A DNA stretch of 64,000 nt from positions 4,402,001-4,466,000 of the forward strand of contig CP170561.1 of the NCBI GenBank assembly GCA_042701975.1, given 5' to 3'. The translations under genes were made by a program, and so were the position numbers. The notes under the pieces were generated by a model. The model had not been told where the DNA came from and did not search any database. It saw only the letters and a program-made list of their open reading frames with translations. Positions 8,302 through 16,653 of the stretch are shown one piece after another; position 1 is the first letter of the stretch, and every line of letters begins with the position of its first letter. The DNA comes from JAFALK01 sp042701975 (GTDB taxonomy: Bacteria; Pseudomonadota; Gammaproteobacteria; Burkholderiales; Burkholderiaceae_C).

Positions 8302-8889
8302 ATGACCAAGCGCCACATGACTCTATTCGCCTCTGCAATTCTTCTGAGTTTTGCGAGCTCAACATTTGGAGCGGCGATGAGCACGCCAGACTACAAGTCT
8401 TCCAAGGAGGGCGTTGTTGCCAAGTACAGGGCGGAAAAACTCGCCTGCAATCAGCAAGCTGGCAATGCACGGGACATCTGCATTGAGCAAGCGGAGGGAG
8501 ATGCAAAGGTGTCGCGTGCAGAGCTGGAGTGGAACTATGTGCCGAGCGAGAAGAACGCGAATGATCTGCGCATCGCGAAAGCGGACGCAACCTTTGCCAT
8601 CAGCAAAGTCAAGTGCGGAGATCTCGCGGGCAACAACAAAGAGGTTTGCCAAAAAGAAGCAGCAAGTAACCATGTAACAGCACTTGCTGATGCCAGGGTG
8701 ATGGCGACGACCGCGGACGCGAAGGCGGCAGCGCACGCGAAGGCAGGTGAGGCGCGCGCTGATGCTAGGGCCGATAAGCGAGAAGCGGCTTTCGAAGTGG
8801 CCAAGCAGAAATGTGGTGCGATGGCCGGCGAGTCAAAGACTCAGTGCCTAGCTGATGCCAACAAGATGCATACGCAGCTCCAAGACTGA
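8302..8889 (+). CDS. Secreted protein with three paired-cysteine repeats, unknown function
   Basis: This 195-residue protein has a Sec signal peptide (residues 1-24). It carries three similar units in which two cysteines flank a small helical hairpin: LACNQQAGNARDIC, VKCGDLAGNNKEVC and QKCGAMAGESKTQC. The connecting segments are Ala/Lys/Asp-rich and helical. Six cysteines in three pairs suggest three disulfides in the periplasm. The start at 8302 has AAGGA seven bases upstream. No family name is recognised; similar Ala/Lys-rich cysteine proteins occur as hypothetical genes in Burkholderiales. It lies just before an OsmC-type peroxidase. Confidence 0.75.
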   Translation: MTKRHMTLFASAILLSFASSTFGAAMSTPDYKSSKEGVVAKYRAEKLACNQQAGNARDICIEQAEGDAKVSRAELEWNYVPSEKNANDLRIAKADATFAISKVKCGDLAGNNKEVCQKEAASNHVTALADARVMATTADAKAAAHAKAGEARADARADKREAAFEVAKQKCGAMAGESKTQCLADANKMHTQLQD

Positions 8890-8935
8890 TCGCGCCCGCC
8901 CCATTTGCGCAGGCGTTTCATGAATATAGATCGAG

Positions 8936-9400
8936 ATGAACGAGAAAACAGCAACCGTCCTGTGGACGAGATCCGGTAAGTCTGGTCACGGCCAGGTCAG
9001 CACTGAGACGGGCGCGCTGACGCACTACCCGTACAGCCTGGGCTCGCGCGTGGACCAACGGCAGCCTGGCACGAATCCTGAAGAGTTGCTGGCAGCGGCC
9101 CACGCTGCCTGCTTCACGATGGCGTTTTCGTTTGCTTGCGAGAAGGCAGGCTTCCGGACGGAAAAAGTAGAAACCCAAGCGCTGGTCAGCTTGTCGCCTC
9201 AAGGCGTTGGATTCTTCATCGATCGCATCATGCTGCATCTCAAGGCTGTTGTTCCTGGGATGCCTGAAGGTCGATTCCAGGAGATTGCGTTGACTGCCAA
9301 GCGTAACTGTCCGCTTTCCCAAGCCCTAGCCGGCGTGCCGGAGATTGGGCTGCTGGCCAAGCTTGAGGACGTTCAGTTTCGGCAGGACGCACTTCCTTAG
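8936..9400 (+). CDS. OsmC-type organic hydroperoxide reductase
   Basis: This 154-residue protein is of OsmC/Ohr type. The two redox cysteines are C59 (in NPEELLAAAHAACF) and C125 (in KRNCPLS), with the usual spacing. It reduces organic peroxides through a thiol mechanism in the cytoplasm. The layout is closer to OsmC than to Ohr, judged from the NPEELLAAAHAACFT motif. It lies between the cysteine-repeat secreted protein and a PRC-barrel gene, supporting an oxidative-stress role for the cluster. Confidence 0.9.
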   Translation: MNEKTATVLWTRSGKSGHGQVSTETGALTHYPYSLGSRVDQRQPGTNPEELLAAAHAACFTMAFSFACEKAGFRTEKVETQALVSLSPQGVGFFIDRIMLHLKAVVPGMPEGRFQEIALTAKRNCPLSQALAGVPEIGLLAKLEDVQFRQDALP

Positions 9401-9441
9401 ACCTTGCCGGCTTGAACAAGGTTCTTCAACCGGGGGAGATC

Positions 9442-9876
9442 ATGACCGTCAATTACTTAACACGAGACAATTTCGGCATGTATTCCACAGTCATGCCCGG
9501 CGCACGTGGCCCTGAAATCATGGGGGTCAACACATTGTTGAGCAATGATGTCTATAGCAAAGAGGGCGAATACCTTGGCGACATCAGAGAGTTCATGATG
9601 AACATGGGCACTGGCCACATCGCATATGTTGTTCTTGCCTTCGGTGGTCTCTGGGGCATGGGTGGGAAGTTTTTTGCCGTTCCTTGGGCGGCCCTAAGTC
9701 TCGATACCGTCAACCAGCGTTTCGCACTCAACGCACCGAAAGCCGCGTTGAAAGATGCGCCCGGATTCGACAAGAGTCATTGGCCGTCCATGGCAGATCC
9801 GATCTGGGCGAGCGATGTGCACAGGTTCTACGCGACGACGGATGCACTCTGTGGCGCAAAGACATGCGCAGAGTGA
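9442..9876 (+). CDS. PRC-barrel domain protein
   Basis: This 144-residue cytoplasmic protein has a PRC-barrel core of about residues 25-90 (SNDVYSKEGEYLGDIREFM, then an IAYVVLAFGG strand and a FFAVPWAAL strand). PRC-barrel proteins of this size are common in stress clusters but have no fixed biochemical role. The start at 9442 is preferred because GGGGGAG lies just upstream; a TTG at 9412 would add ten residues. It follows the OsmC gene by 41 bases and is probably in the same transcript. Confidence 0.8.
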   Translation: MTVNYLTRDNFGMYSTVMPGARGPEIMGVNTLLSNDVYSKEGEYLGDIREFMMNMGTGHIAYVVLAFGGLWGMGGKFFAVPWAALSLDTVNQRFALNAPKAALKDAPGFDKSHWPSMADPIWASDVHRFYATTDALCGAKTCAE

Positions 9877-9966
9877 TTACTGGCCTACGCACTCAAGATG
9901 CTGCTCAACGAGCCTGAATGTCGCCGCCGGGACCGTCGGTGGCCGGACCGATGAAAGAGATTCAGC

Positions 9967-10230
9967 ATGGACACCACGACTCACCACAAGATCTCTGAAC
10001 TCTTTGCGCAACTGGGACTGCCCAATTCGCCTGCGGAGATTGGGCAATTCATTGATCTGCATCGACCACTGTCAATGACGCTGAATTTGTCAGAGGCGCC
10101 GTTCTGGAACAACAGTCAGGTCACCTTCCTGCGCGAGGAGTGGCATGCCGACAATGGAGATTGGGCTCTTCTGATTGACCAGCTGAGCGCCTCGTTGCGT
10201 GAGCATCCCGCTCAGCATCAGCTTGGATAG
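9967..10230 (+). CDS. DUF2789 family protein
   Basis: This small protein of 87 residues matches the DUF2789 pattern: LFAQLGLPNSPAEIGQFI near the front, a central APFWNNSQVTFLREE, and a final DWALLIDQLSASLRE. It is cytoplasmic with no signal peptide. The function of the family is unknown. GAAAGAGA lies before the ATG. It is the last gene of the accessory cluster, about 250 bases before the terminator of tRNA-Val. Confidence 0.8.
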   Translation: MDTTTHHKISELFAQLGLPNSPAEIGQFIDLHRPLSMTLNLSEAPFWNNSQVTFLREEWHADNGDWALLIDQLSASLREHPAQHQLG

Positions 10231-10478
10231 TGGTGCGGAAGCATTTGGGTTGCCATCGTGGACGACACCCCAGACTTCAGCACCGCGCACCTCCCGGACC
10301 TGCAGCCGCACCAAGTGCCGAAACGCTGTACCAGTGGCTGCACGAAAGCCCAAGGCTCGAACTGAGATCAAGGTCGAGGCGAGGTCGCTTGAACGTCTGT
10401 AGCGAGCGGAAGACATTCGTAGAAAGTACCGAGGAACCCTCTATTAGTTTCCGTACTTTTTTCGTACCGAAAACAAAA

Positions 10479-10506
10479 AGGCACTTAGCGTTGCCGCTAA
10501 GTGCCT
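10479..10506 (-). terminator. Intrinsic terminator of tRNA-Val (and perhaps relA)
   Basis: A perfect 12-base-pair stem (AGGCACTTAGCG pairing with CGCTAAGTGCCT) has a four-base loop at 10491-10494. Read on the minus strand it is followed by CTTTTTGTTTT. It lies about 18 bases past the encoded CCA end of tRNA-Val and is well placed to end that transcript and any read-through from relA. Confidence 0.9.
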
Positions 10507-10523
10507 GATTTGCCTACCGAATT

Positions 10524-10600
10524 TGGTAGGCGCGATTGGATTCGAACCAACGACCCCCACCATGTCAAGGTGGTGCTCTAACCAACTGAGCTACGCGCCT
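10524..10600 (-). tRNA. tRNA-Val (anticodon GAC)
   Basis: The 77-base gene folds as a full cloverleaf. The acceptor stem is AGGCGCG with CGCGCCT, the D arm is GCTC/GAGC, and the anticodon stem CCACC/GGTGG encloses the loop TTGACAT (anticodon GAC). The T arm has TTCGAAT in the loop, and CCA is encoded at 10524-10526. It reads GUC and GUU codons. It lies 62 bases downstream of the relA stop on the same strand. Its 3' end faces the accessory cluster to the left, the usual side for tRNA-targeted integration, though no integrase is seen. Confidence 0.97.
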
Positions 10601-10662
10601 AGGAAGCCTTGCACTATAGCATGGGTTTTCCCGAGCCGCAAAGAAATCGCGAGAAATTCATC

Positions 10663-12927
10663 TCAGCGGCGCCGAGCCGAGCGCACACCCGCAATCTGCG
10701 CCAGCGAACGCAGCGATTGCGAGAGGCGGCCGGAGTCGGGCACCTCCACCGTGAGCGAGAGCCGCCCCGTCTCACTCTTGGTGGAGCGCGCCGATAGCGT
10801 GTTGACGGCGGCGACGTTGAGCTTGTCCTTGGCGAAGACTTCCAGCACGTCGCGCAGCAGGCCGGGGCGCTCGATGGCTTCGACGATCACATCGACCGGA
10901 TAGATGGGCGCGTTCTTGCCTTCGGCCCCCGCCCCGCCCCAGGCCACATCGATGATGCGCTCCGGATTGCTCGCAGCCATCTGGCGGAAGTTGCTGCAGT
11001 CGCGGCGGTGGATGGCCACGCCCTTGCCGCGCGTGACGTAACCGCTGATCTCATCGGGGGGCGCGGGTCGGCAGCAGCGTGCCAGGCTGGTCAGCAGCGA
11101 ATCCACGCCGACCACCAGCACGCCGCCCTTGCCTGTGCCGGCCGTGGGCTTGGCGCGCCGCTGGACGAGCACTTCGTCCTCATCGAGCTCCGGCACCGGC
11201 GGGCGCAGCAGCTGCTCGATGTTGCGCAGCGAGTACTCGTCCTTGCCCACCACCTCGAAGAGCGCGTCGGCGTTGCGAAAGCCCAGCCGCGCGGCCAGGT
11301 CCTCAAGCTTGATCGCCGTCTTGCCTTCGCGCTGCAGCAGCTTTTCCACGAGCTCGCGGCCCTTGGCGATGGTCTGCTGCTGAGCCAGCGCGTTGAACCA
11401 CGCACGCACCTTGGCGCGCGAGCGCTGGCTCTTGAGGAAACCAAGTTCGGGGTTGAGCCAGTCCATCGACGGTCCCCCCTCCTTCAACGCCGTCACTTCC
11501 ACCGTCTGTCCGCTTTGCAGCGGCGTGTTCAGCGGCACGAGCTGGCCGTCGACCTTGGCACCGCGGCAGCGGTGGCCCAGGTCGGTGTGCAGGGCGTAGG
11601 CGAAGTCCACCGGCGTGGCGCCGGCGCAGAGCTCGACGATGGAGGCCTGCGGCGTGAAGACGTAGATGCGGTCCTCGAACAGACCGGCAGCGTTGCTTGC
11701 CGCGTTCCCGGTTGCATTCGCGGCTGCATCGGATTCGACGAAGTCACGCTCCCAGGCCAGCAGCTGGCGCAGCACGTTGCGGCGCGCCTCGGCCACGCGC
11801 TCTTCGAACTCGCCCGCGGCGCTCACGCCGGCATAGCCCTTGGCGCCGGCCTCCTTGTAGGCCCAGTGCGCGGCCACGCCGTGCTCGGCATGCTCGTGCA
11901 TGGCGCTCGTGCGGATCTGCACTTCCATCGCGCGCTCGTCGGCGCCGATGACGACCGTGTGCAGCGACTGGTAGCCGTTGGGCTTGGGCCGCGCGATGTA
12001 GTCGTCGTACTCGCCGGCCACCGGCGTGTAGAGCTCGTGCAGGCGCGCCAGCACGGCGTAGCAATCGGCCACCTCGGGCACGACGACGCGCAGCGCGCGC
12101 AGGTCGAAGACACGCTCCAGCGTCAGACTCTTGCCCTGCATCTTCTTGTAGATGCTGTAGAGATGCTTGGGCCGGCCCTGAACCGTGGCGTGGACGCCTT
12201 GCGCGACAAGATCGGCCTGCAGCGCGGCGCGGGCGGCTTCCACCGCCTGCTCGCGCTCGGTGCGCTTCTCGTCGAGCGACTTGGCAAGGCTCTTGTACGC
12301 CTCGGGCTGCAGGAAGCGAAAAGCCAGGTCCTCCAGCTCCCACTTGATCTGCCAGATACCCAGGCGGTTGGCCAGCGGCGCGAAGACCTGCTGACTCTCG
12401 GCGGCAAGCGCGGGCGGGCATGGCGTCTTGCTGGCTGCGTACCAGCGCAGCGTCTGCAGGCGCGATGCGAGACGCAGCAGCACCACGCGCAGATCGCGCG
12501 AGAAAGCCAGCAGCATCTTGCGCACGCGCTCGGTCTGCTCGGCGCGCTGCTCCGCCACGAAGGCCCCTTGCGCCTCGCGCGCCGCGCGCTGGATCTGCAC
12601 GAGCTTGCGCGTGTGCGTGACCAGGCTCGCGTAGGACGGGCCGAAACCCTTGGCGATGATCTCTTCCGGCTTGTTCAGGTAGTCGCCGGCGTAGACGAGG
12701 TACGCAGCCGCCTGCATGGCCGGCGAGGCGCCGATGCCGGTCAGGATGGCGGCCACGCCGTCGGCGTGAGCCAGCGCGTCCTGCCCGGTGTCCAGCGGCT
12801 GGCCGCTCAGCAGCGGCTCGGCAAAGGCCCGGGCGCGTACCACGGGCGCGCTGCCATCCTCATGCTCGGCATCCACCAGGGCGACGATGGGCGCTGCACC
12901 TTCCGCGCCCTGCAACTGCGTCTTCAT
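10663..12927 (-). CDS. relA: RelA-type (p)ppGpp synthetase
   Basis: This 754-residue RelA/SpoT homologue makes (p)ppGpp from ATP and GTP or GDP during amino-acid starvation. Order: degenerate HD domain (about 45-200), synthetase domain (250-360, with GRPKHLYSIYKKM and EVQIRTSAMHEHAEHGVAAHW), TGS (418-480), and a C-terminal ACT (about 680-754). The hydrolase site is lost: the family His-Asp pair is replaced in AAYLVYAGDYL, and the later motif reads LASRLQTLRWY without the usual Asp and Asn. This supports RelA rather than Spo/Rel. Its start overlaps the stop of the alpha/beta hydrolase gene by four bases. Confidence 0.95.
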   Translation of the reverse strand: MKTQLQGAEGAAPIVALVDAEHEDGSAPVVRARAFAEPLLSGQPLDTGQDALAHADGVAAILTGIGASPAMQAAAYLVYAGDYLNKPEEIIAKGFGPSYASLVTHTRKLVQIQRAAREAQGAFVAEQRAEQTERVRKMLLAFSRDLRVVLLRLASRLQTLRWYAASKTPCPPALAAESQQVFAPLANRLGIWQIKWELEDLAFRFLQPEAYKSLAKSLDEKRTEREQAVEAARAALQADLVAQGVHATVQGRPKHLYSIYKKMQGKSLTLERVFDLRALRVVVPEVADCYAVLARLHELYTPVAGEYDDYIARPKPNGYQSLHTVVIGADERAMEVQIRTSAMHEHAEHGVAAHWAYKEAGAKGYAGVSAAGEFEERVAEARRNVLRQLLAWERDFVESDAAANATGNAASNAAGLFEDRIYVFTPQASIVELCAGATPVDFAYALHTDLGHRCRGAKVDGQLVPLNTPLQSGQTVEVTALKEGGPSMDWLNPELGFLKSQRSRAKVRAWFNALAQQQTIAKGRELVEKLLQREGKTAIKLEDLAARLGFRNADALFEVVGKDEYSLRNIEQLLRPPVPELDEDEVLVQRRAKPTAGTGKGGVLVVGVDSLLTSLARCCRPAPPDEISGYVTRGKGVAIHRRDCSNFRQMAASNPERIIDVAWGGAGAEGKNAPIYPVDVIVEAIERPGLLRDVLEVFAKDKLNVAAVNTLSARSTKSETGRLSLTVEVPDSGRLSQSLRSLAQIAGVRSARRR

Positions 12928-13799
12928 GGGGAGAGCAAGAACTCCCGCACGACGGCCCGCTGATCGGCATGCACGAGCATCGGCGCGTGCCCCACGCCCT
13001 CGATCACCGAGAGGCGCGCGCGCGGGCCGCGCTCGGTCATGGCTTGGGCGGTTTCCACGGAAAGCAGATCGCTCTGCGCGCCGCGCAGCAGCAGCGTCGG
13101 GCAGGTGATGCGGTCATAGGCCGCCCACAGCTGCGCCTCGCCGGCCGCCGCCATCTCGGGCGTGATGGCCTTGAAGGGCGCAGCGATCGCCGGGTCGTAG
13201 TGCAGCTTGAAGCGGCCTTCGCCCCCTTCAAGATCAGGCCGGAACATCGGCGCGCTGAGCGCCGCCCATTGCTCGGGCGTGTGCGGACCGAAGCCTTGCG
13301 AGATCGTCCAGAGGTAGTCACTGCCCTGCCCCACGGTGTCGAAGCGCATCGGCTGGCCCAGGTAGCTGCCAATGCGCTGCAGCGCCTCGAAGCGAATCGA
13401 CGGGCCCACATCGTTGAGCACGAGCTTGCGCACCGGCGTGTTCGGCAGCGAGGCCAGCCCCATGCCGATCAGCCCGCCCATCGACGTGCCGACCCAGTCC
13501 ACCTTCTCCACGCCCAGGCGCGCAATCAGCGTGACCATGTCGGCCACGTACTGCGGCACCTGGTAGAGAGCCGGGTTGGCCAGCCAGTCCGACTCGCCGC
13601 GGCCCACCACATCCACGGAAATAACGCGGTAAACGGCGGACAGGTCCTCGGCCAGGGTGTCGAAATCCCGCCCCTGGCGCGACAGGCCGTGCACGCAGAC
13701 CAGCACCGGTGCGTCCGCGCGCGGGCCGGCCCATTCCCAGTAGGCCATGCGGTGCAGGCCTGCCGGGCTGATGCATTGGACGCGCTGGAGGCTGGGCAT
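12924..13799 (-). CDS. Alpha/beta hydrolase
   Basis: This 291-residue protein has the alpha/beta-hydrolase fold. The oxyanion region is CVHGLSRQG, the nucleophile elbow GTSMGG carries the Ser, and the catalytic His is in EGVGHAPML near the C-terminus. An Asp upstream (LLRGAQSDLLS) completes the likely triad. The substrate is unknown; esters or amides are possible. There is no signal peptide, so it is cytoplasmic. ATGA overlap with relA downstream means relA translation is probably coupled to this gene. The gene is read first in a relA operon. Confidence 0.85.
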   Translation of the reverse strand: MPSLQRVQCISPAGLHRMAYWEWAGPRADAPVLVCVHGLSRQGRDFDTLAEDLSAVYRVISVDVVGRGESDWLANPALYQVPQYVADMVTLIARLGVEKVDWVGTSMGGLIGMGLASLPNTPVRKLVLNDVGPSIRFEALQRIGSYLGQPMRFDTVGQGSDYLWTISQGFGPHTPEQWAALSAPMFRPDLEGGEGRFKLHYDPAIAAPFKAITPEMAAAGEAQLWAAYDRITCPTLLLRGAQSDLLSVETAQAMTERGPRARLSVIEGVGHAPMLVHADQRAVVREFLLSP

Positions 13800-13854
13800 G
13801 CGGTACTCCTTGGGAAACGCTCGGGCGGGGGCTTGGGTGGGGCTTGGGCGTGGA

Positions 13855-14445
13855 TCAGCTCAGCTCAGACTGCTTCTCGATGACGCGCGAGACGATGCCG
13901 TAGGCGATCGCTTCCTCGGCGCTCATCCAGTAGTCGCGTTCCATGTCGTTCGCCACGGCGGCCAGCGGCTTGCCGGTCTGGCGGGCGATGACGGCGGCGA
14001 TGCGCTCGCGGGTCTTGAGGATCTCGCGAGCCTGGATGGCGATGTCGCTGGCCTGGCCGCCGGCGCCGCCGGCCGGCTGGTGGATCATGAAACGGGTGTT
14101 GGGCAGGCACAGGCGGCGCTCCTTCGGGGGCGCCAGGTAGATGTGGGCGCCCGCGCTGGCGACCCAGCCGGTGCCGACGGTGGTGACCGGCGCCTTGATG
14201 AAGCGGATCATGTCGTGGATGGCATCGCCGGATTCCACGTGGCCGCCAGGCGACGAGATCAGCAGCGTGATCGGCGCGTCGGAATCGGCAGCTAACGCCA
14301 GGAGTCGACGGCAGGTGGCGTGGGCCATCTTGTCGTCGATTTCCCCGAAAACCATCACGAAACGGGACTTGAAGGCCAATTGCTCTTCCAGGCCGCCCGG
14401 TGCCTTGGTCTTGTCGTCTTTTTGCTCTTCGCTCATCTTGCTCAT
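13855..14445 (-). CDS. ClpP-type serine protease subunit
   Basis: This 196-residue protein belongs to the ClpP family. The catalytic triad is present: S97 (VASAGAHIY), H122 (RFMIHQP) and D171 (MERDYWMSAEEAI). ISSPGGHVESG forms the oxyanion strand. It probably forms a tetradecameric chamber with a Clp ATPase. It is not next to clpX or tig, so it is likely a second ClpP-like subunit rather than the main clpP; that is inferred from context only. Start 14445 follows GGAGA; a longer frame to 14535 runs into the ompR promoter region. It is divergent from ompR. Confidence 0.85.
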   Translation of the reverse strand: MSKMSEEQKDDKTKAPGGLEEQLAFKSRFVMVFGEIDDKMAHATCRRLLALAADSDAPITLLISSPGGHVESGDAIHDMIRFIKAPVTTVGTGWVASAGAHIYLAPPKERRLCLPNTRFMIHQPAGGAGGQASDIAIQAREILKTRERIAAVIARQTGKPLAAVANDMERDYWMSAEEAIAYGIVSRVIEKQSELS

Positions 14446-14564
14446 GTTGATTTCTCCACGGTCAGAACGCATTGTTAACCAGTGCTTTGGTTGCAAAGCG
14501 TAACGGCATCTTCCAACTGACGTTTTGGTGGTCAAAATTCGCCTGTTACAAATTGGGGACTCAC

Positions 14565-15305
14565 ATGGATCCGCAAGCCAATACCAAGCCGAACAAGATC
14601 CTCATCGTCGATGACGATGCCCGCATCCGCGACCTGCTGCGTCGCTACCTGACCCAGGAGGGCTTCGACGTCCTGCTGGCCGAGGACGGCAAGGCGCTGA
14701 GCAAGCAGATGATGCGCGAGACGGTCGACCTGATCGTGCTGGACCTGATGCTGCCCGGTGAAGACGGCCTGACCATCTGCCGCCGCCTGCGCGCCGCCAA
14801 CGACACCACGCCCATCATCATGCTGACGGCCAAGGTCGAGGACGTGGACCGCATCGTCGGCCTGGAAGTGGGCGCCGACGACTACCTGAGCAAGCCCTTC
14901 AACCCGCGCGAACTGCTGGCCCGCATCAATGCGGTGCTGCGTCGCCGCCCGGCCATGGAAGCCCCGGGTGCGCCGAGCAAGGAGCCGATGACGGTGAGCT
15001 TCGGCCCCTTCGTCTTCGACCTGGCCCAGCGCCGCCTGGCCAAGGACGGCGAGATGCTGCCGTTGACCACGGGCGAGTTCTCCATGCTCAAGGCCCTGGT
15101 GCGCCATCCACGCCAGCCGCTCTCGCGCGACAAGCTGGCCCAGCTGGCCCGTGGTCGCGAGTTCGAGCCCTTCGACCGCAGCCTGGACGTTCAGGTCTCG
15201 CGCCTGCGCAAGCTGCTGGAGTCCGATCCGGCTCAGCCGCGCTACATCCAGACCGTCTGGGGTGTCGGTTATGTCTTCGTGCCCGATGAAGCTCCGGTCA
15301 CTTAA
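14565..15305 (+). CDS. ompR: Response regulator OmpR
   Basis: This 246-residue regulator has a receiver domain (about residues 10-125) with acidic residues in IVDDDARI, the phosphoacceptor D60 (LIVLDLMLP) and K near YLSKPF. A C-terminal winged helix (about 150-240) follows. High similarity to OmpR is suggested by RRLAKDGEMLPLTTGEFSML and RDKLAQLARGREFEPFDRSLDVQ. It controls outer-membrane and osmotic-response genes as phosphorylated by EnvZ. The start at 14565 has GGGGA upstream. The kinase gene begins five bases after its stop, with a GTG. Confidence 0.92.
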   Translation: MDPQANTKPNKILIVDDDARIRDLLRRYLTQEGFDVLLAEDGKALSKQMMRETVDLIVLDLMLPGEDGLTICRRLRAANDTTPIIMLTAKVEDVDRIVGLEVGADDYLSKPFNPRELLARINAVLRRRPAMEAPGAPSKEPMTVSFGPFVFDLAQRRLAKDGEMLPLTTGEFSMLKALVRHPRQPLSRDKLAQLARGREFEPFDRSLDVQVSRLRKLLESDPAQPRYIQTVWGVGYVFVPDEAPVT

Positions 15306-15309
15306 GTAA

Positions 15310-16632
15310 GTGCCGAAGCCGCACCTAGCGCTCAACCTCTTCTGGCGCACTTTTGCACTGCTGGCCCTGCTGATCGCAGGCGTGGTGCTGGCCTGGCAAC
15401 AGACCTTCAAGGCGCTGGATGCCGAGCCGCGCGCGCTCGAATCGGCGCAACAGCTCGGCGGGCTAGTCAACCTCTCGCGCGCCGCGCTGGCCAACACCGA
15501 CGTGATCAACCGCGTGGCGGTGATCGGCTCGCTGGTCAAGCAGGAAGCCGTGCAGGTGCGCGTGGCCAAGGCGCAGGACCAGTCCCTGCCCTATGACGCC
15601 ACGCCGTTTGCCAAGCACCTGGCCGGCCGGCTGATCGGCAAGCTCGGGCCCGACACGCTGGTGGCGCGCAGCGTCAACGGCGAGCCCGGGCTGTGGGTGC
15701 GCTTCTCCGTCGATCAGGACCGTTACTGGCTGCGCGTCAGCGACGCGCCCGTCTCCACCAGCGTTTCCAGCGACTGGTGGTGGGTGGGCTTCGCCTTGCT
15801 CGCCACGGCGGTGGGCGCGGCCCTGATCGCGCGGCTGATCAACCAGCCGCTGCGCGAGCTGGCTGAGGCCGCCGGCCGCATCCGCGAGGGCGAGTACGAC
15901 TCACGCCTGGACGAATCTACGATGACCAGCGAGATCCGTGAGGTCAACATGGGCTTCAACCGCATGGCCCGCGAGCTGGCCAAGATGGAAGAAGACCGCA
16001 CCGTGATGCTGGCCGGCATCTCGCACGACCTGCGCACACCGCTGGCACGGCTGCGCCTCGAGACCGAGATGAGCGTGCAGGACGAGCAGGCCAAGACCTT
16101 CATGGCGCAAGACATCGACCAGCTCGACGCCATCATCAACAAGTTCATGGACTACGCGCGGCCCAGCGAGCTGGAGCTCACGCCCATGCTGCTGGCCGAG
16201 GTCGTCGAGCGCGAGGCCGCGGCCTTCCGCAACCCCGAGCAGATCCGCATCAACACGCAGGTGCCGCACGACCTCAAGGTCTGGTCCGACGAGATCGAAC
16301 TGGCGCGCGTGCTGCTCAACGTCTTCGAGAACGCGCGGCGCTACGGCCACGAGCCCGGCGAGCCGGCCGAGGTGGAAGTCTCCATCGGCCTGACCGGCCC
16401 CTGGGTGCTGCTCATGGTCCGCGACCATGGCCCCGGCGTGCCTCCGGAAATGCTGAGCCACCTGACGACGCCCTTCTACCGGGGCGATACGGCGCGCACG
16501 GCGGCCACGGGCGCGGGCCTGGGGCTGGCGATCGTCGAGAAATCCGTGCAGCGCCTTGGTGGTCAGCTGCAGCTGGGCAACGCCGACGATGGCGGCCTGC
16601 GCACCGTGATACGGTTGCAGCGTGCCAGCTAA
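15310..16632 (+). CDS. envZ: Sensor histidine kinase EnvZ
   Basis: This 440-residue membrane kinase has a first transmembrane helix at about 12-32, a periplasmic sensor domain (about 33-155), and a second helix at about 157-178. HAMP (about 180-232) follows, then HisKA with H239 (GISHDLRTPLARLRLE) and the ATP-binding domain (NVFENARRYG, DHGPGVPPEM, TGAGLGLAIVEK). It autophosphorylates and passes phosphate to OmpR. The GTG start at 15310 gives a clean N-terminus. Spacing of five bases from ompR supports co-transcription. Confidence 0.92.
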   Translation: MPKPHLALNLFWRTFALLALLIAGVVLAWQQTFKALDAEPRALESAQQLGGLVNLSRAALANTDVINRVAVIGSLVKQEAVQVRVAKAQDQSLPYDATPFAKHLAGRLIGKLGPDTLVARSVNGEPGLWVRFSVDQDRYWLRVSDAPVSTSVSSDWWWVGFALLATAVGAALIARLINQPLRELAEAAGRIREGEYDSRLDESTMTSEIREVNMGFNRMARELAKMEEDRTVMLAGISHDLRTPLARLRLETEMSVQDEQAKTFMAQDIDQLDAIINKFMDYARPSELELTPMLLAEVVEREAAAFRNPEQIRINTQVPHDLKVWSDEIELARVLLNVFENARRYGHEPGEPAEVEVSIGLTGPWVLLMVRDHGPGVPPEMLSHLTTPFYRGDTARTAATGAGLGLAIVEKSVQRLGGQLQLGNADDGGLRTVIRLQRAS

Positions 16633-16653
16633 CCAACGCTTGATCTCGACGAC

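Noticed and set aside
11008..12963. 651-codon plus-strand open frame
   Set aside because: It is antisense to relA and its residues lack any domain; long antisense frames are common in high-G+C genes.
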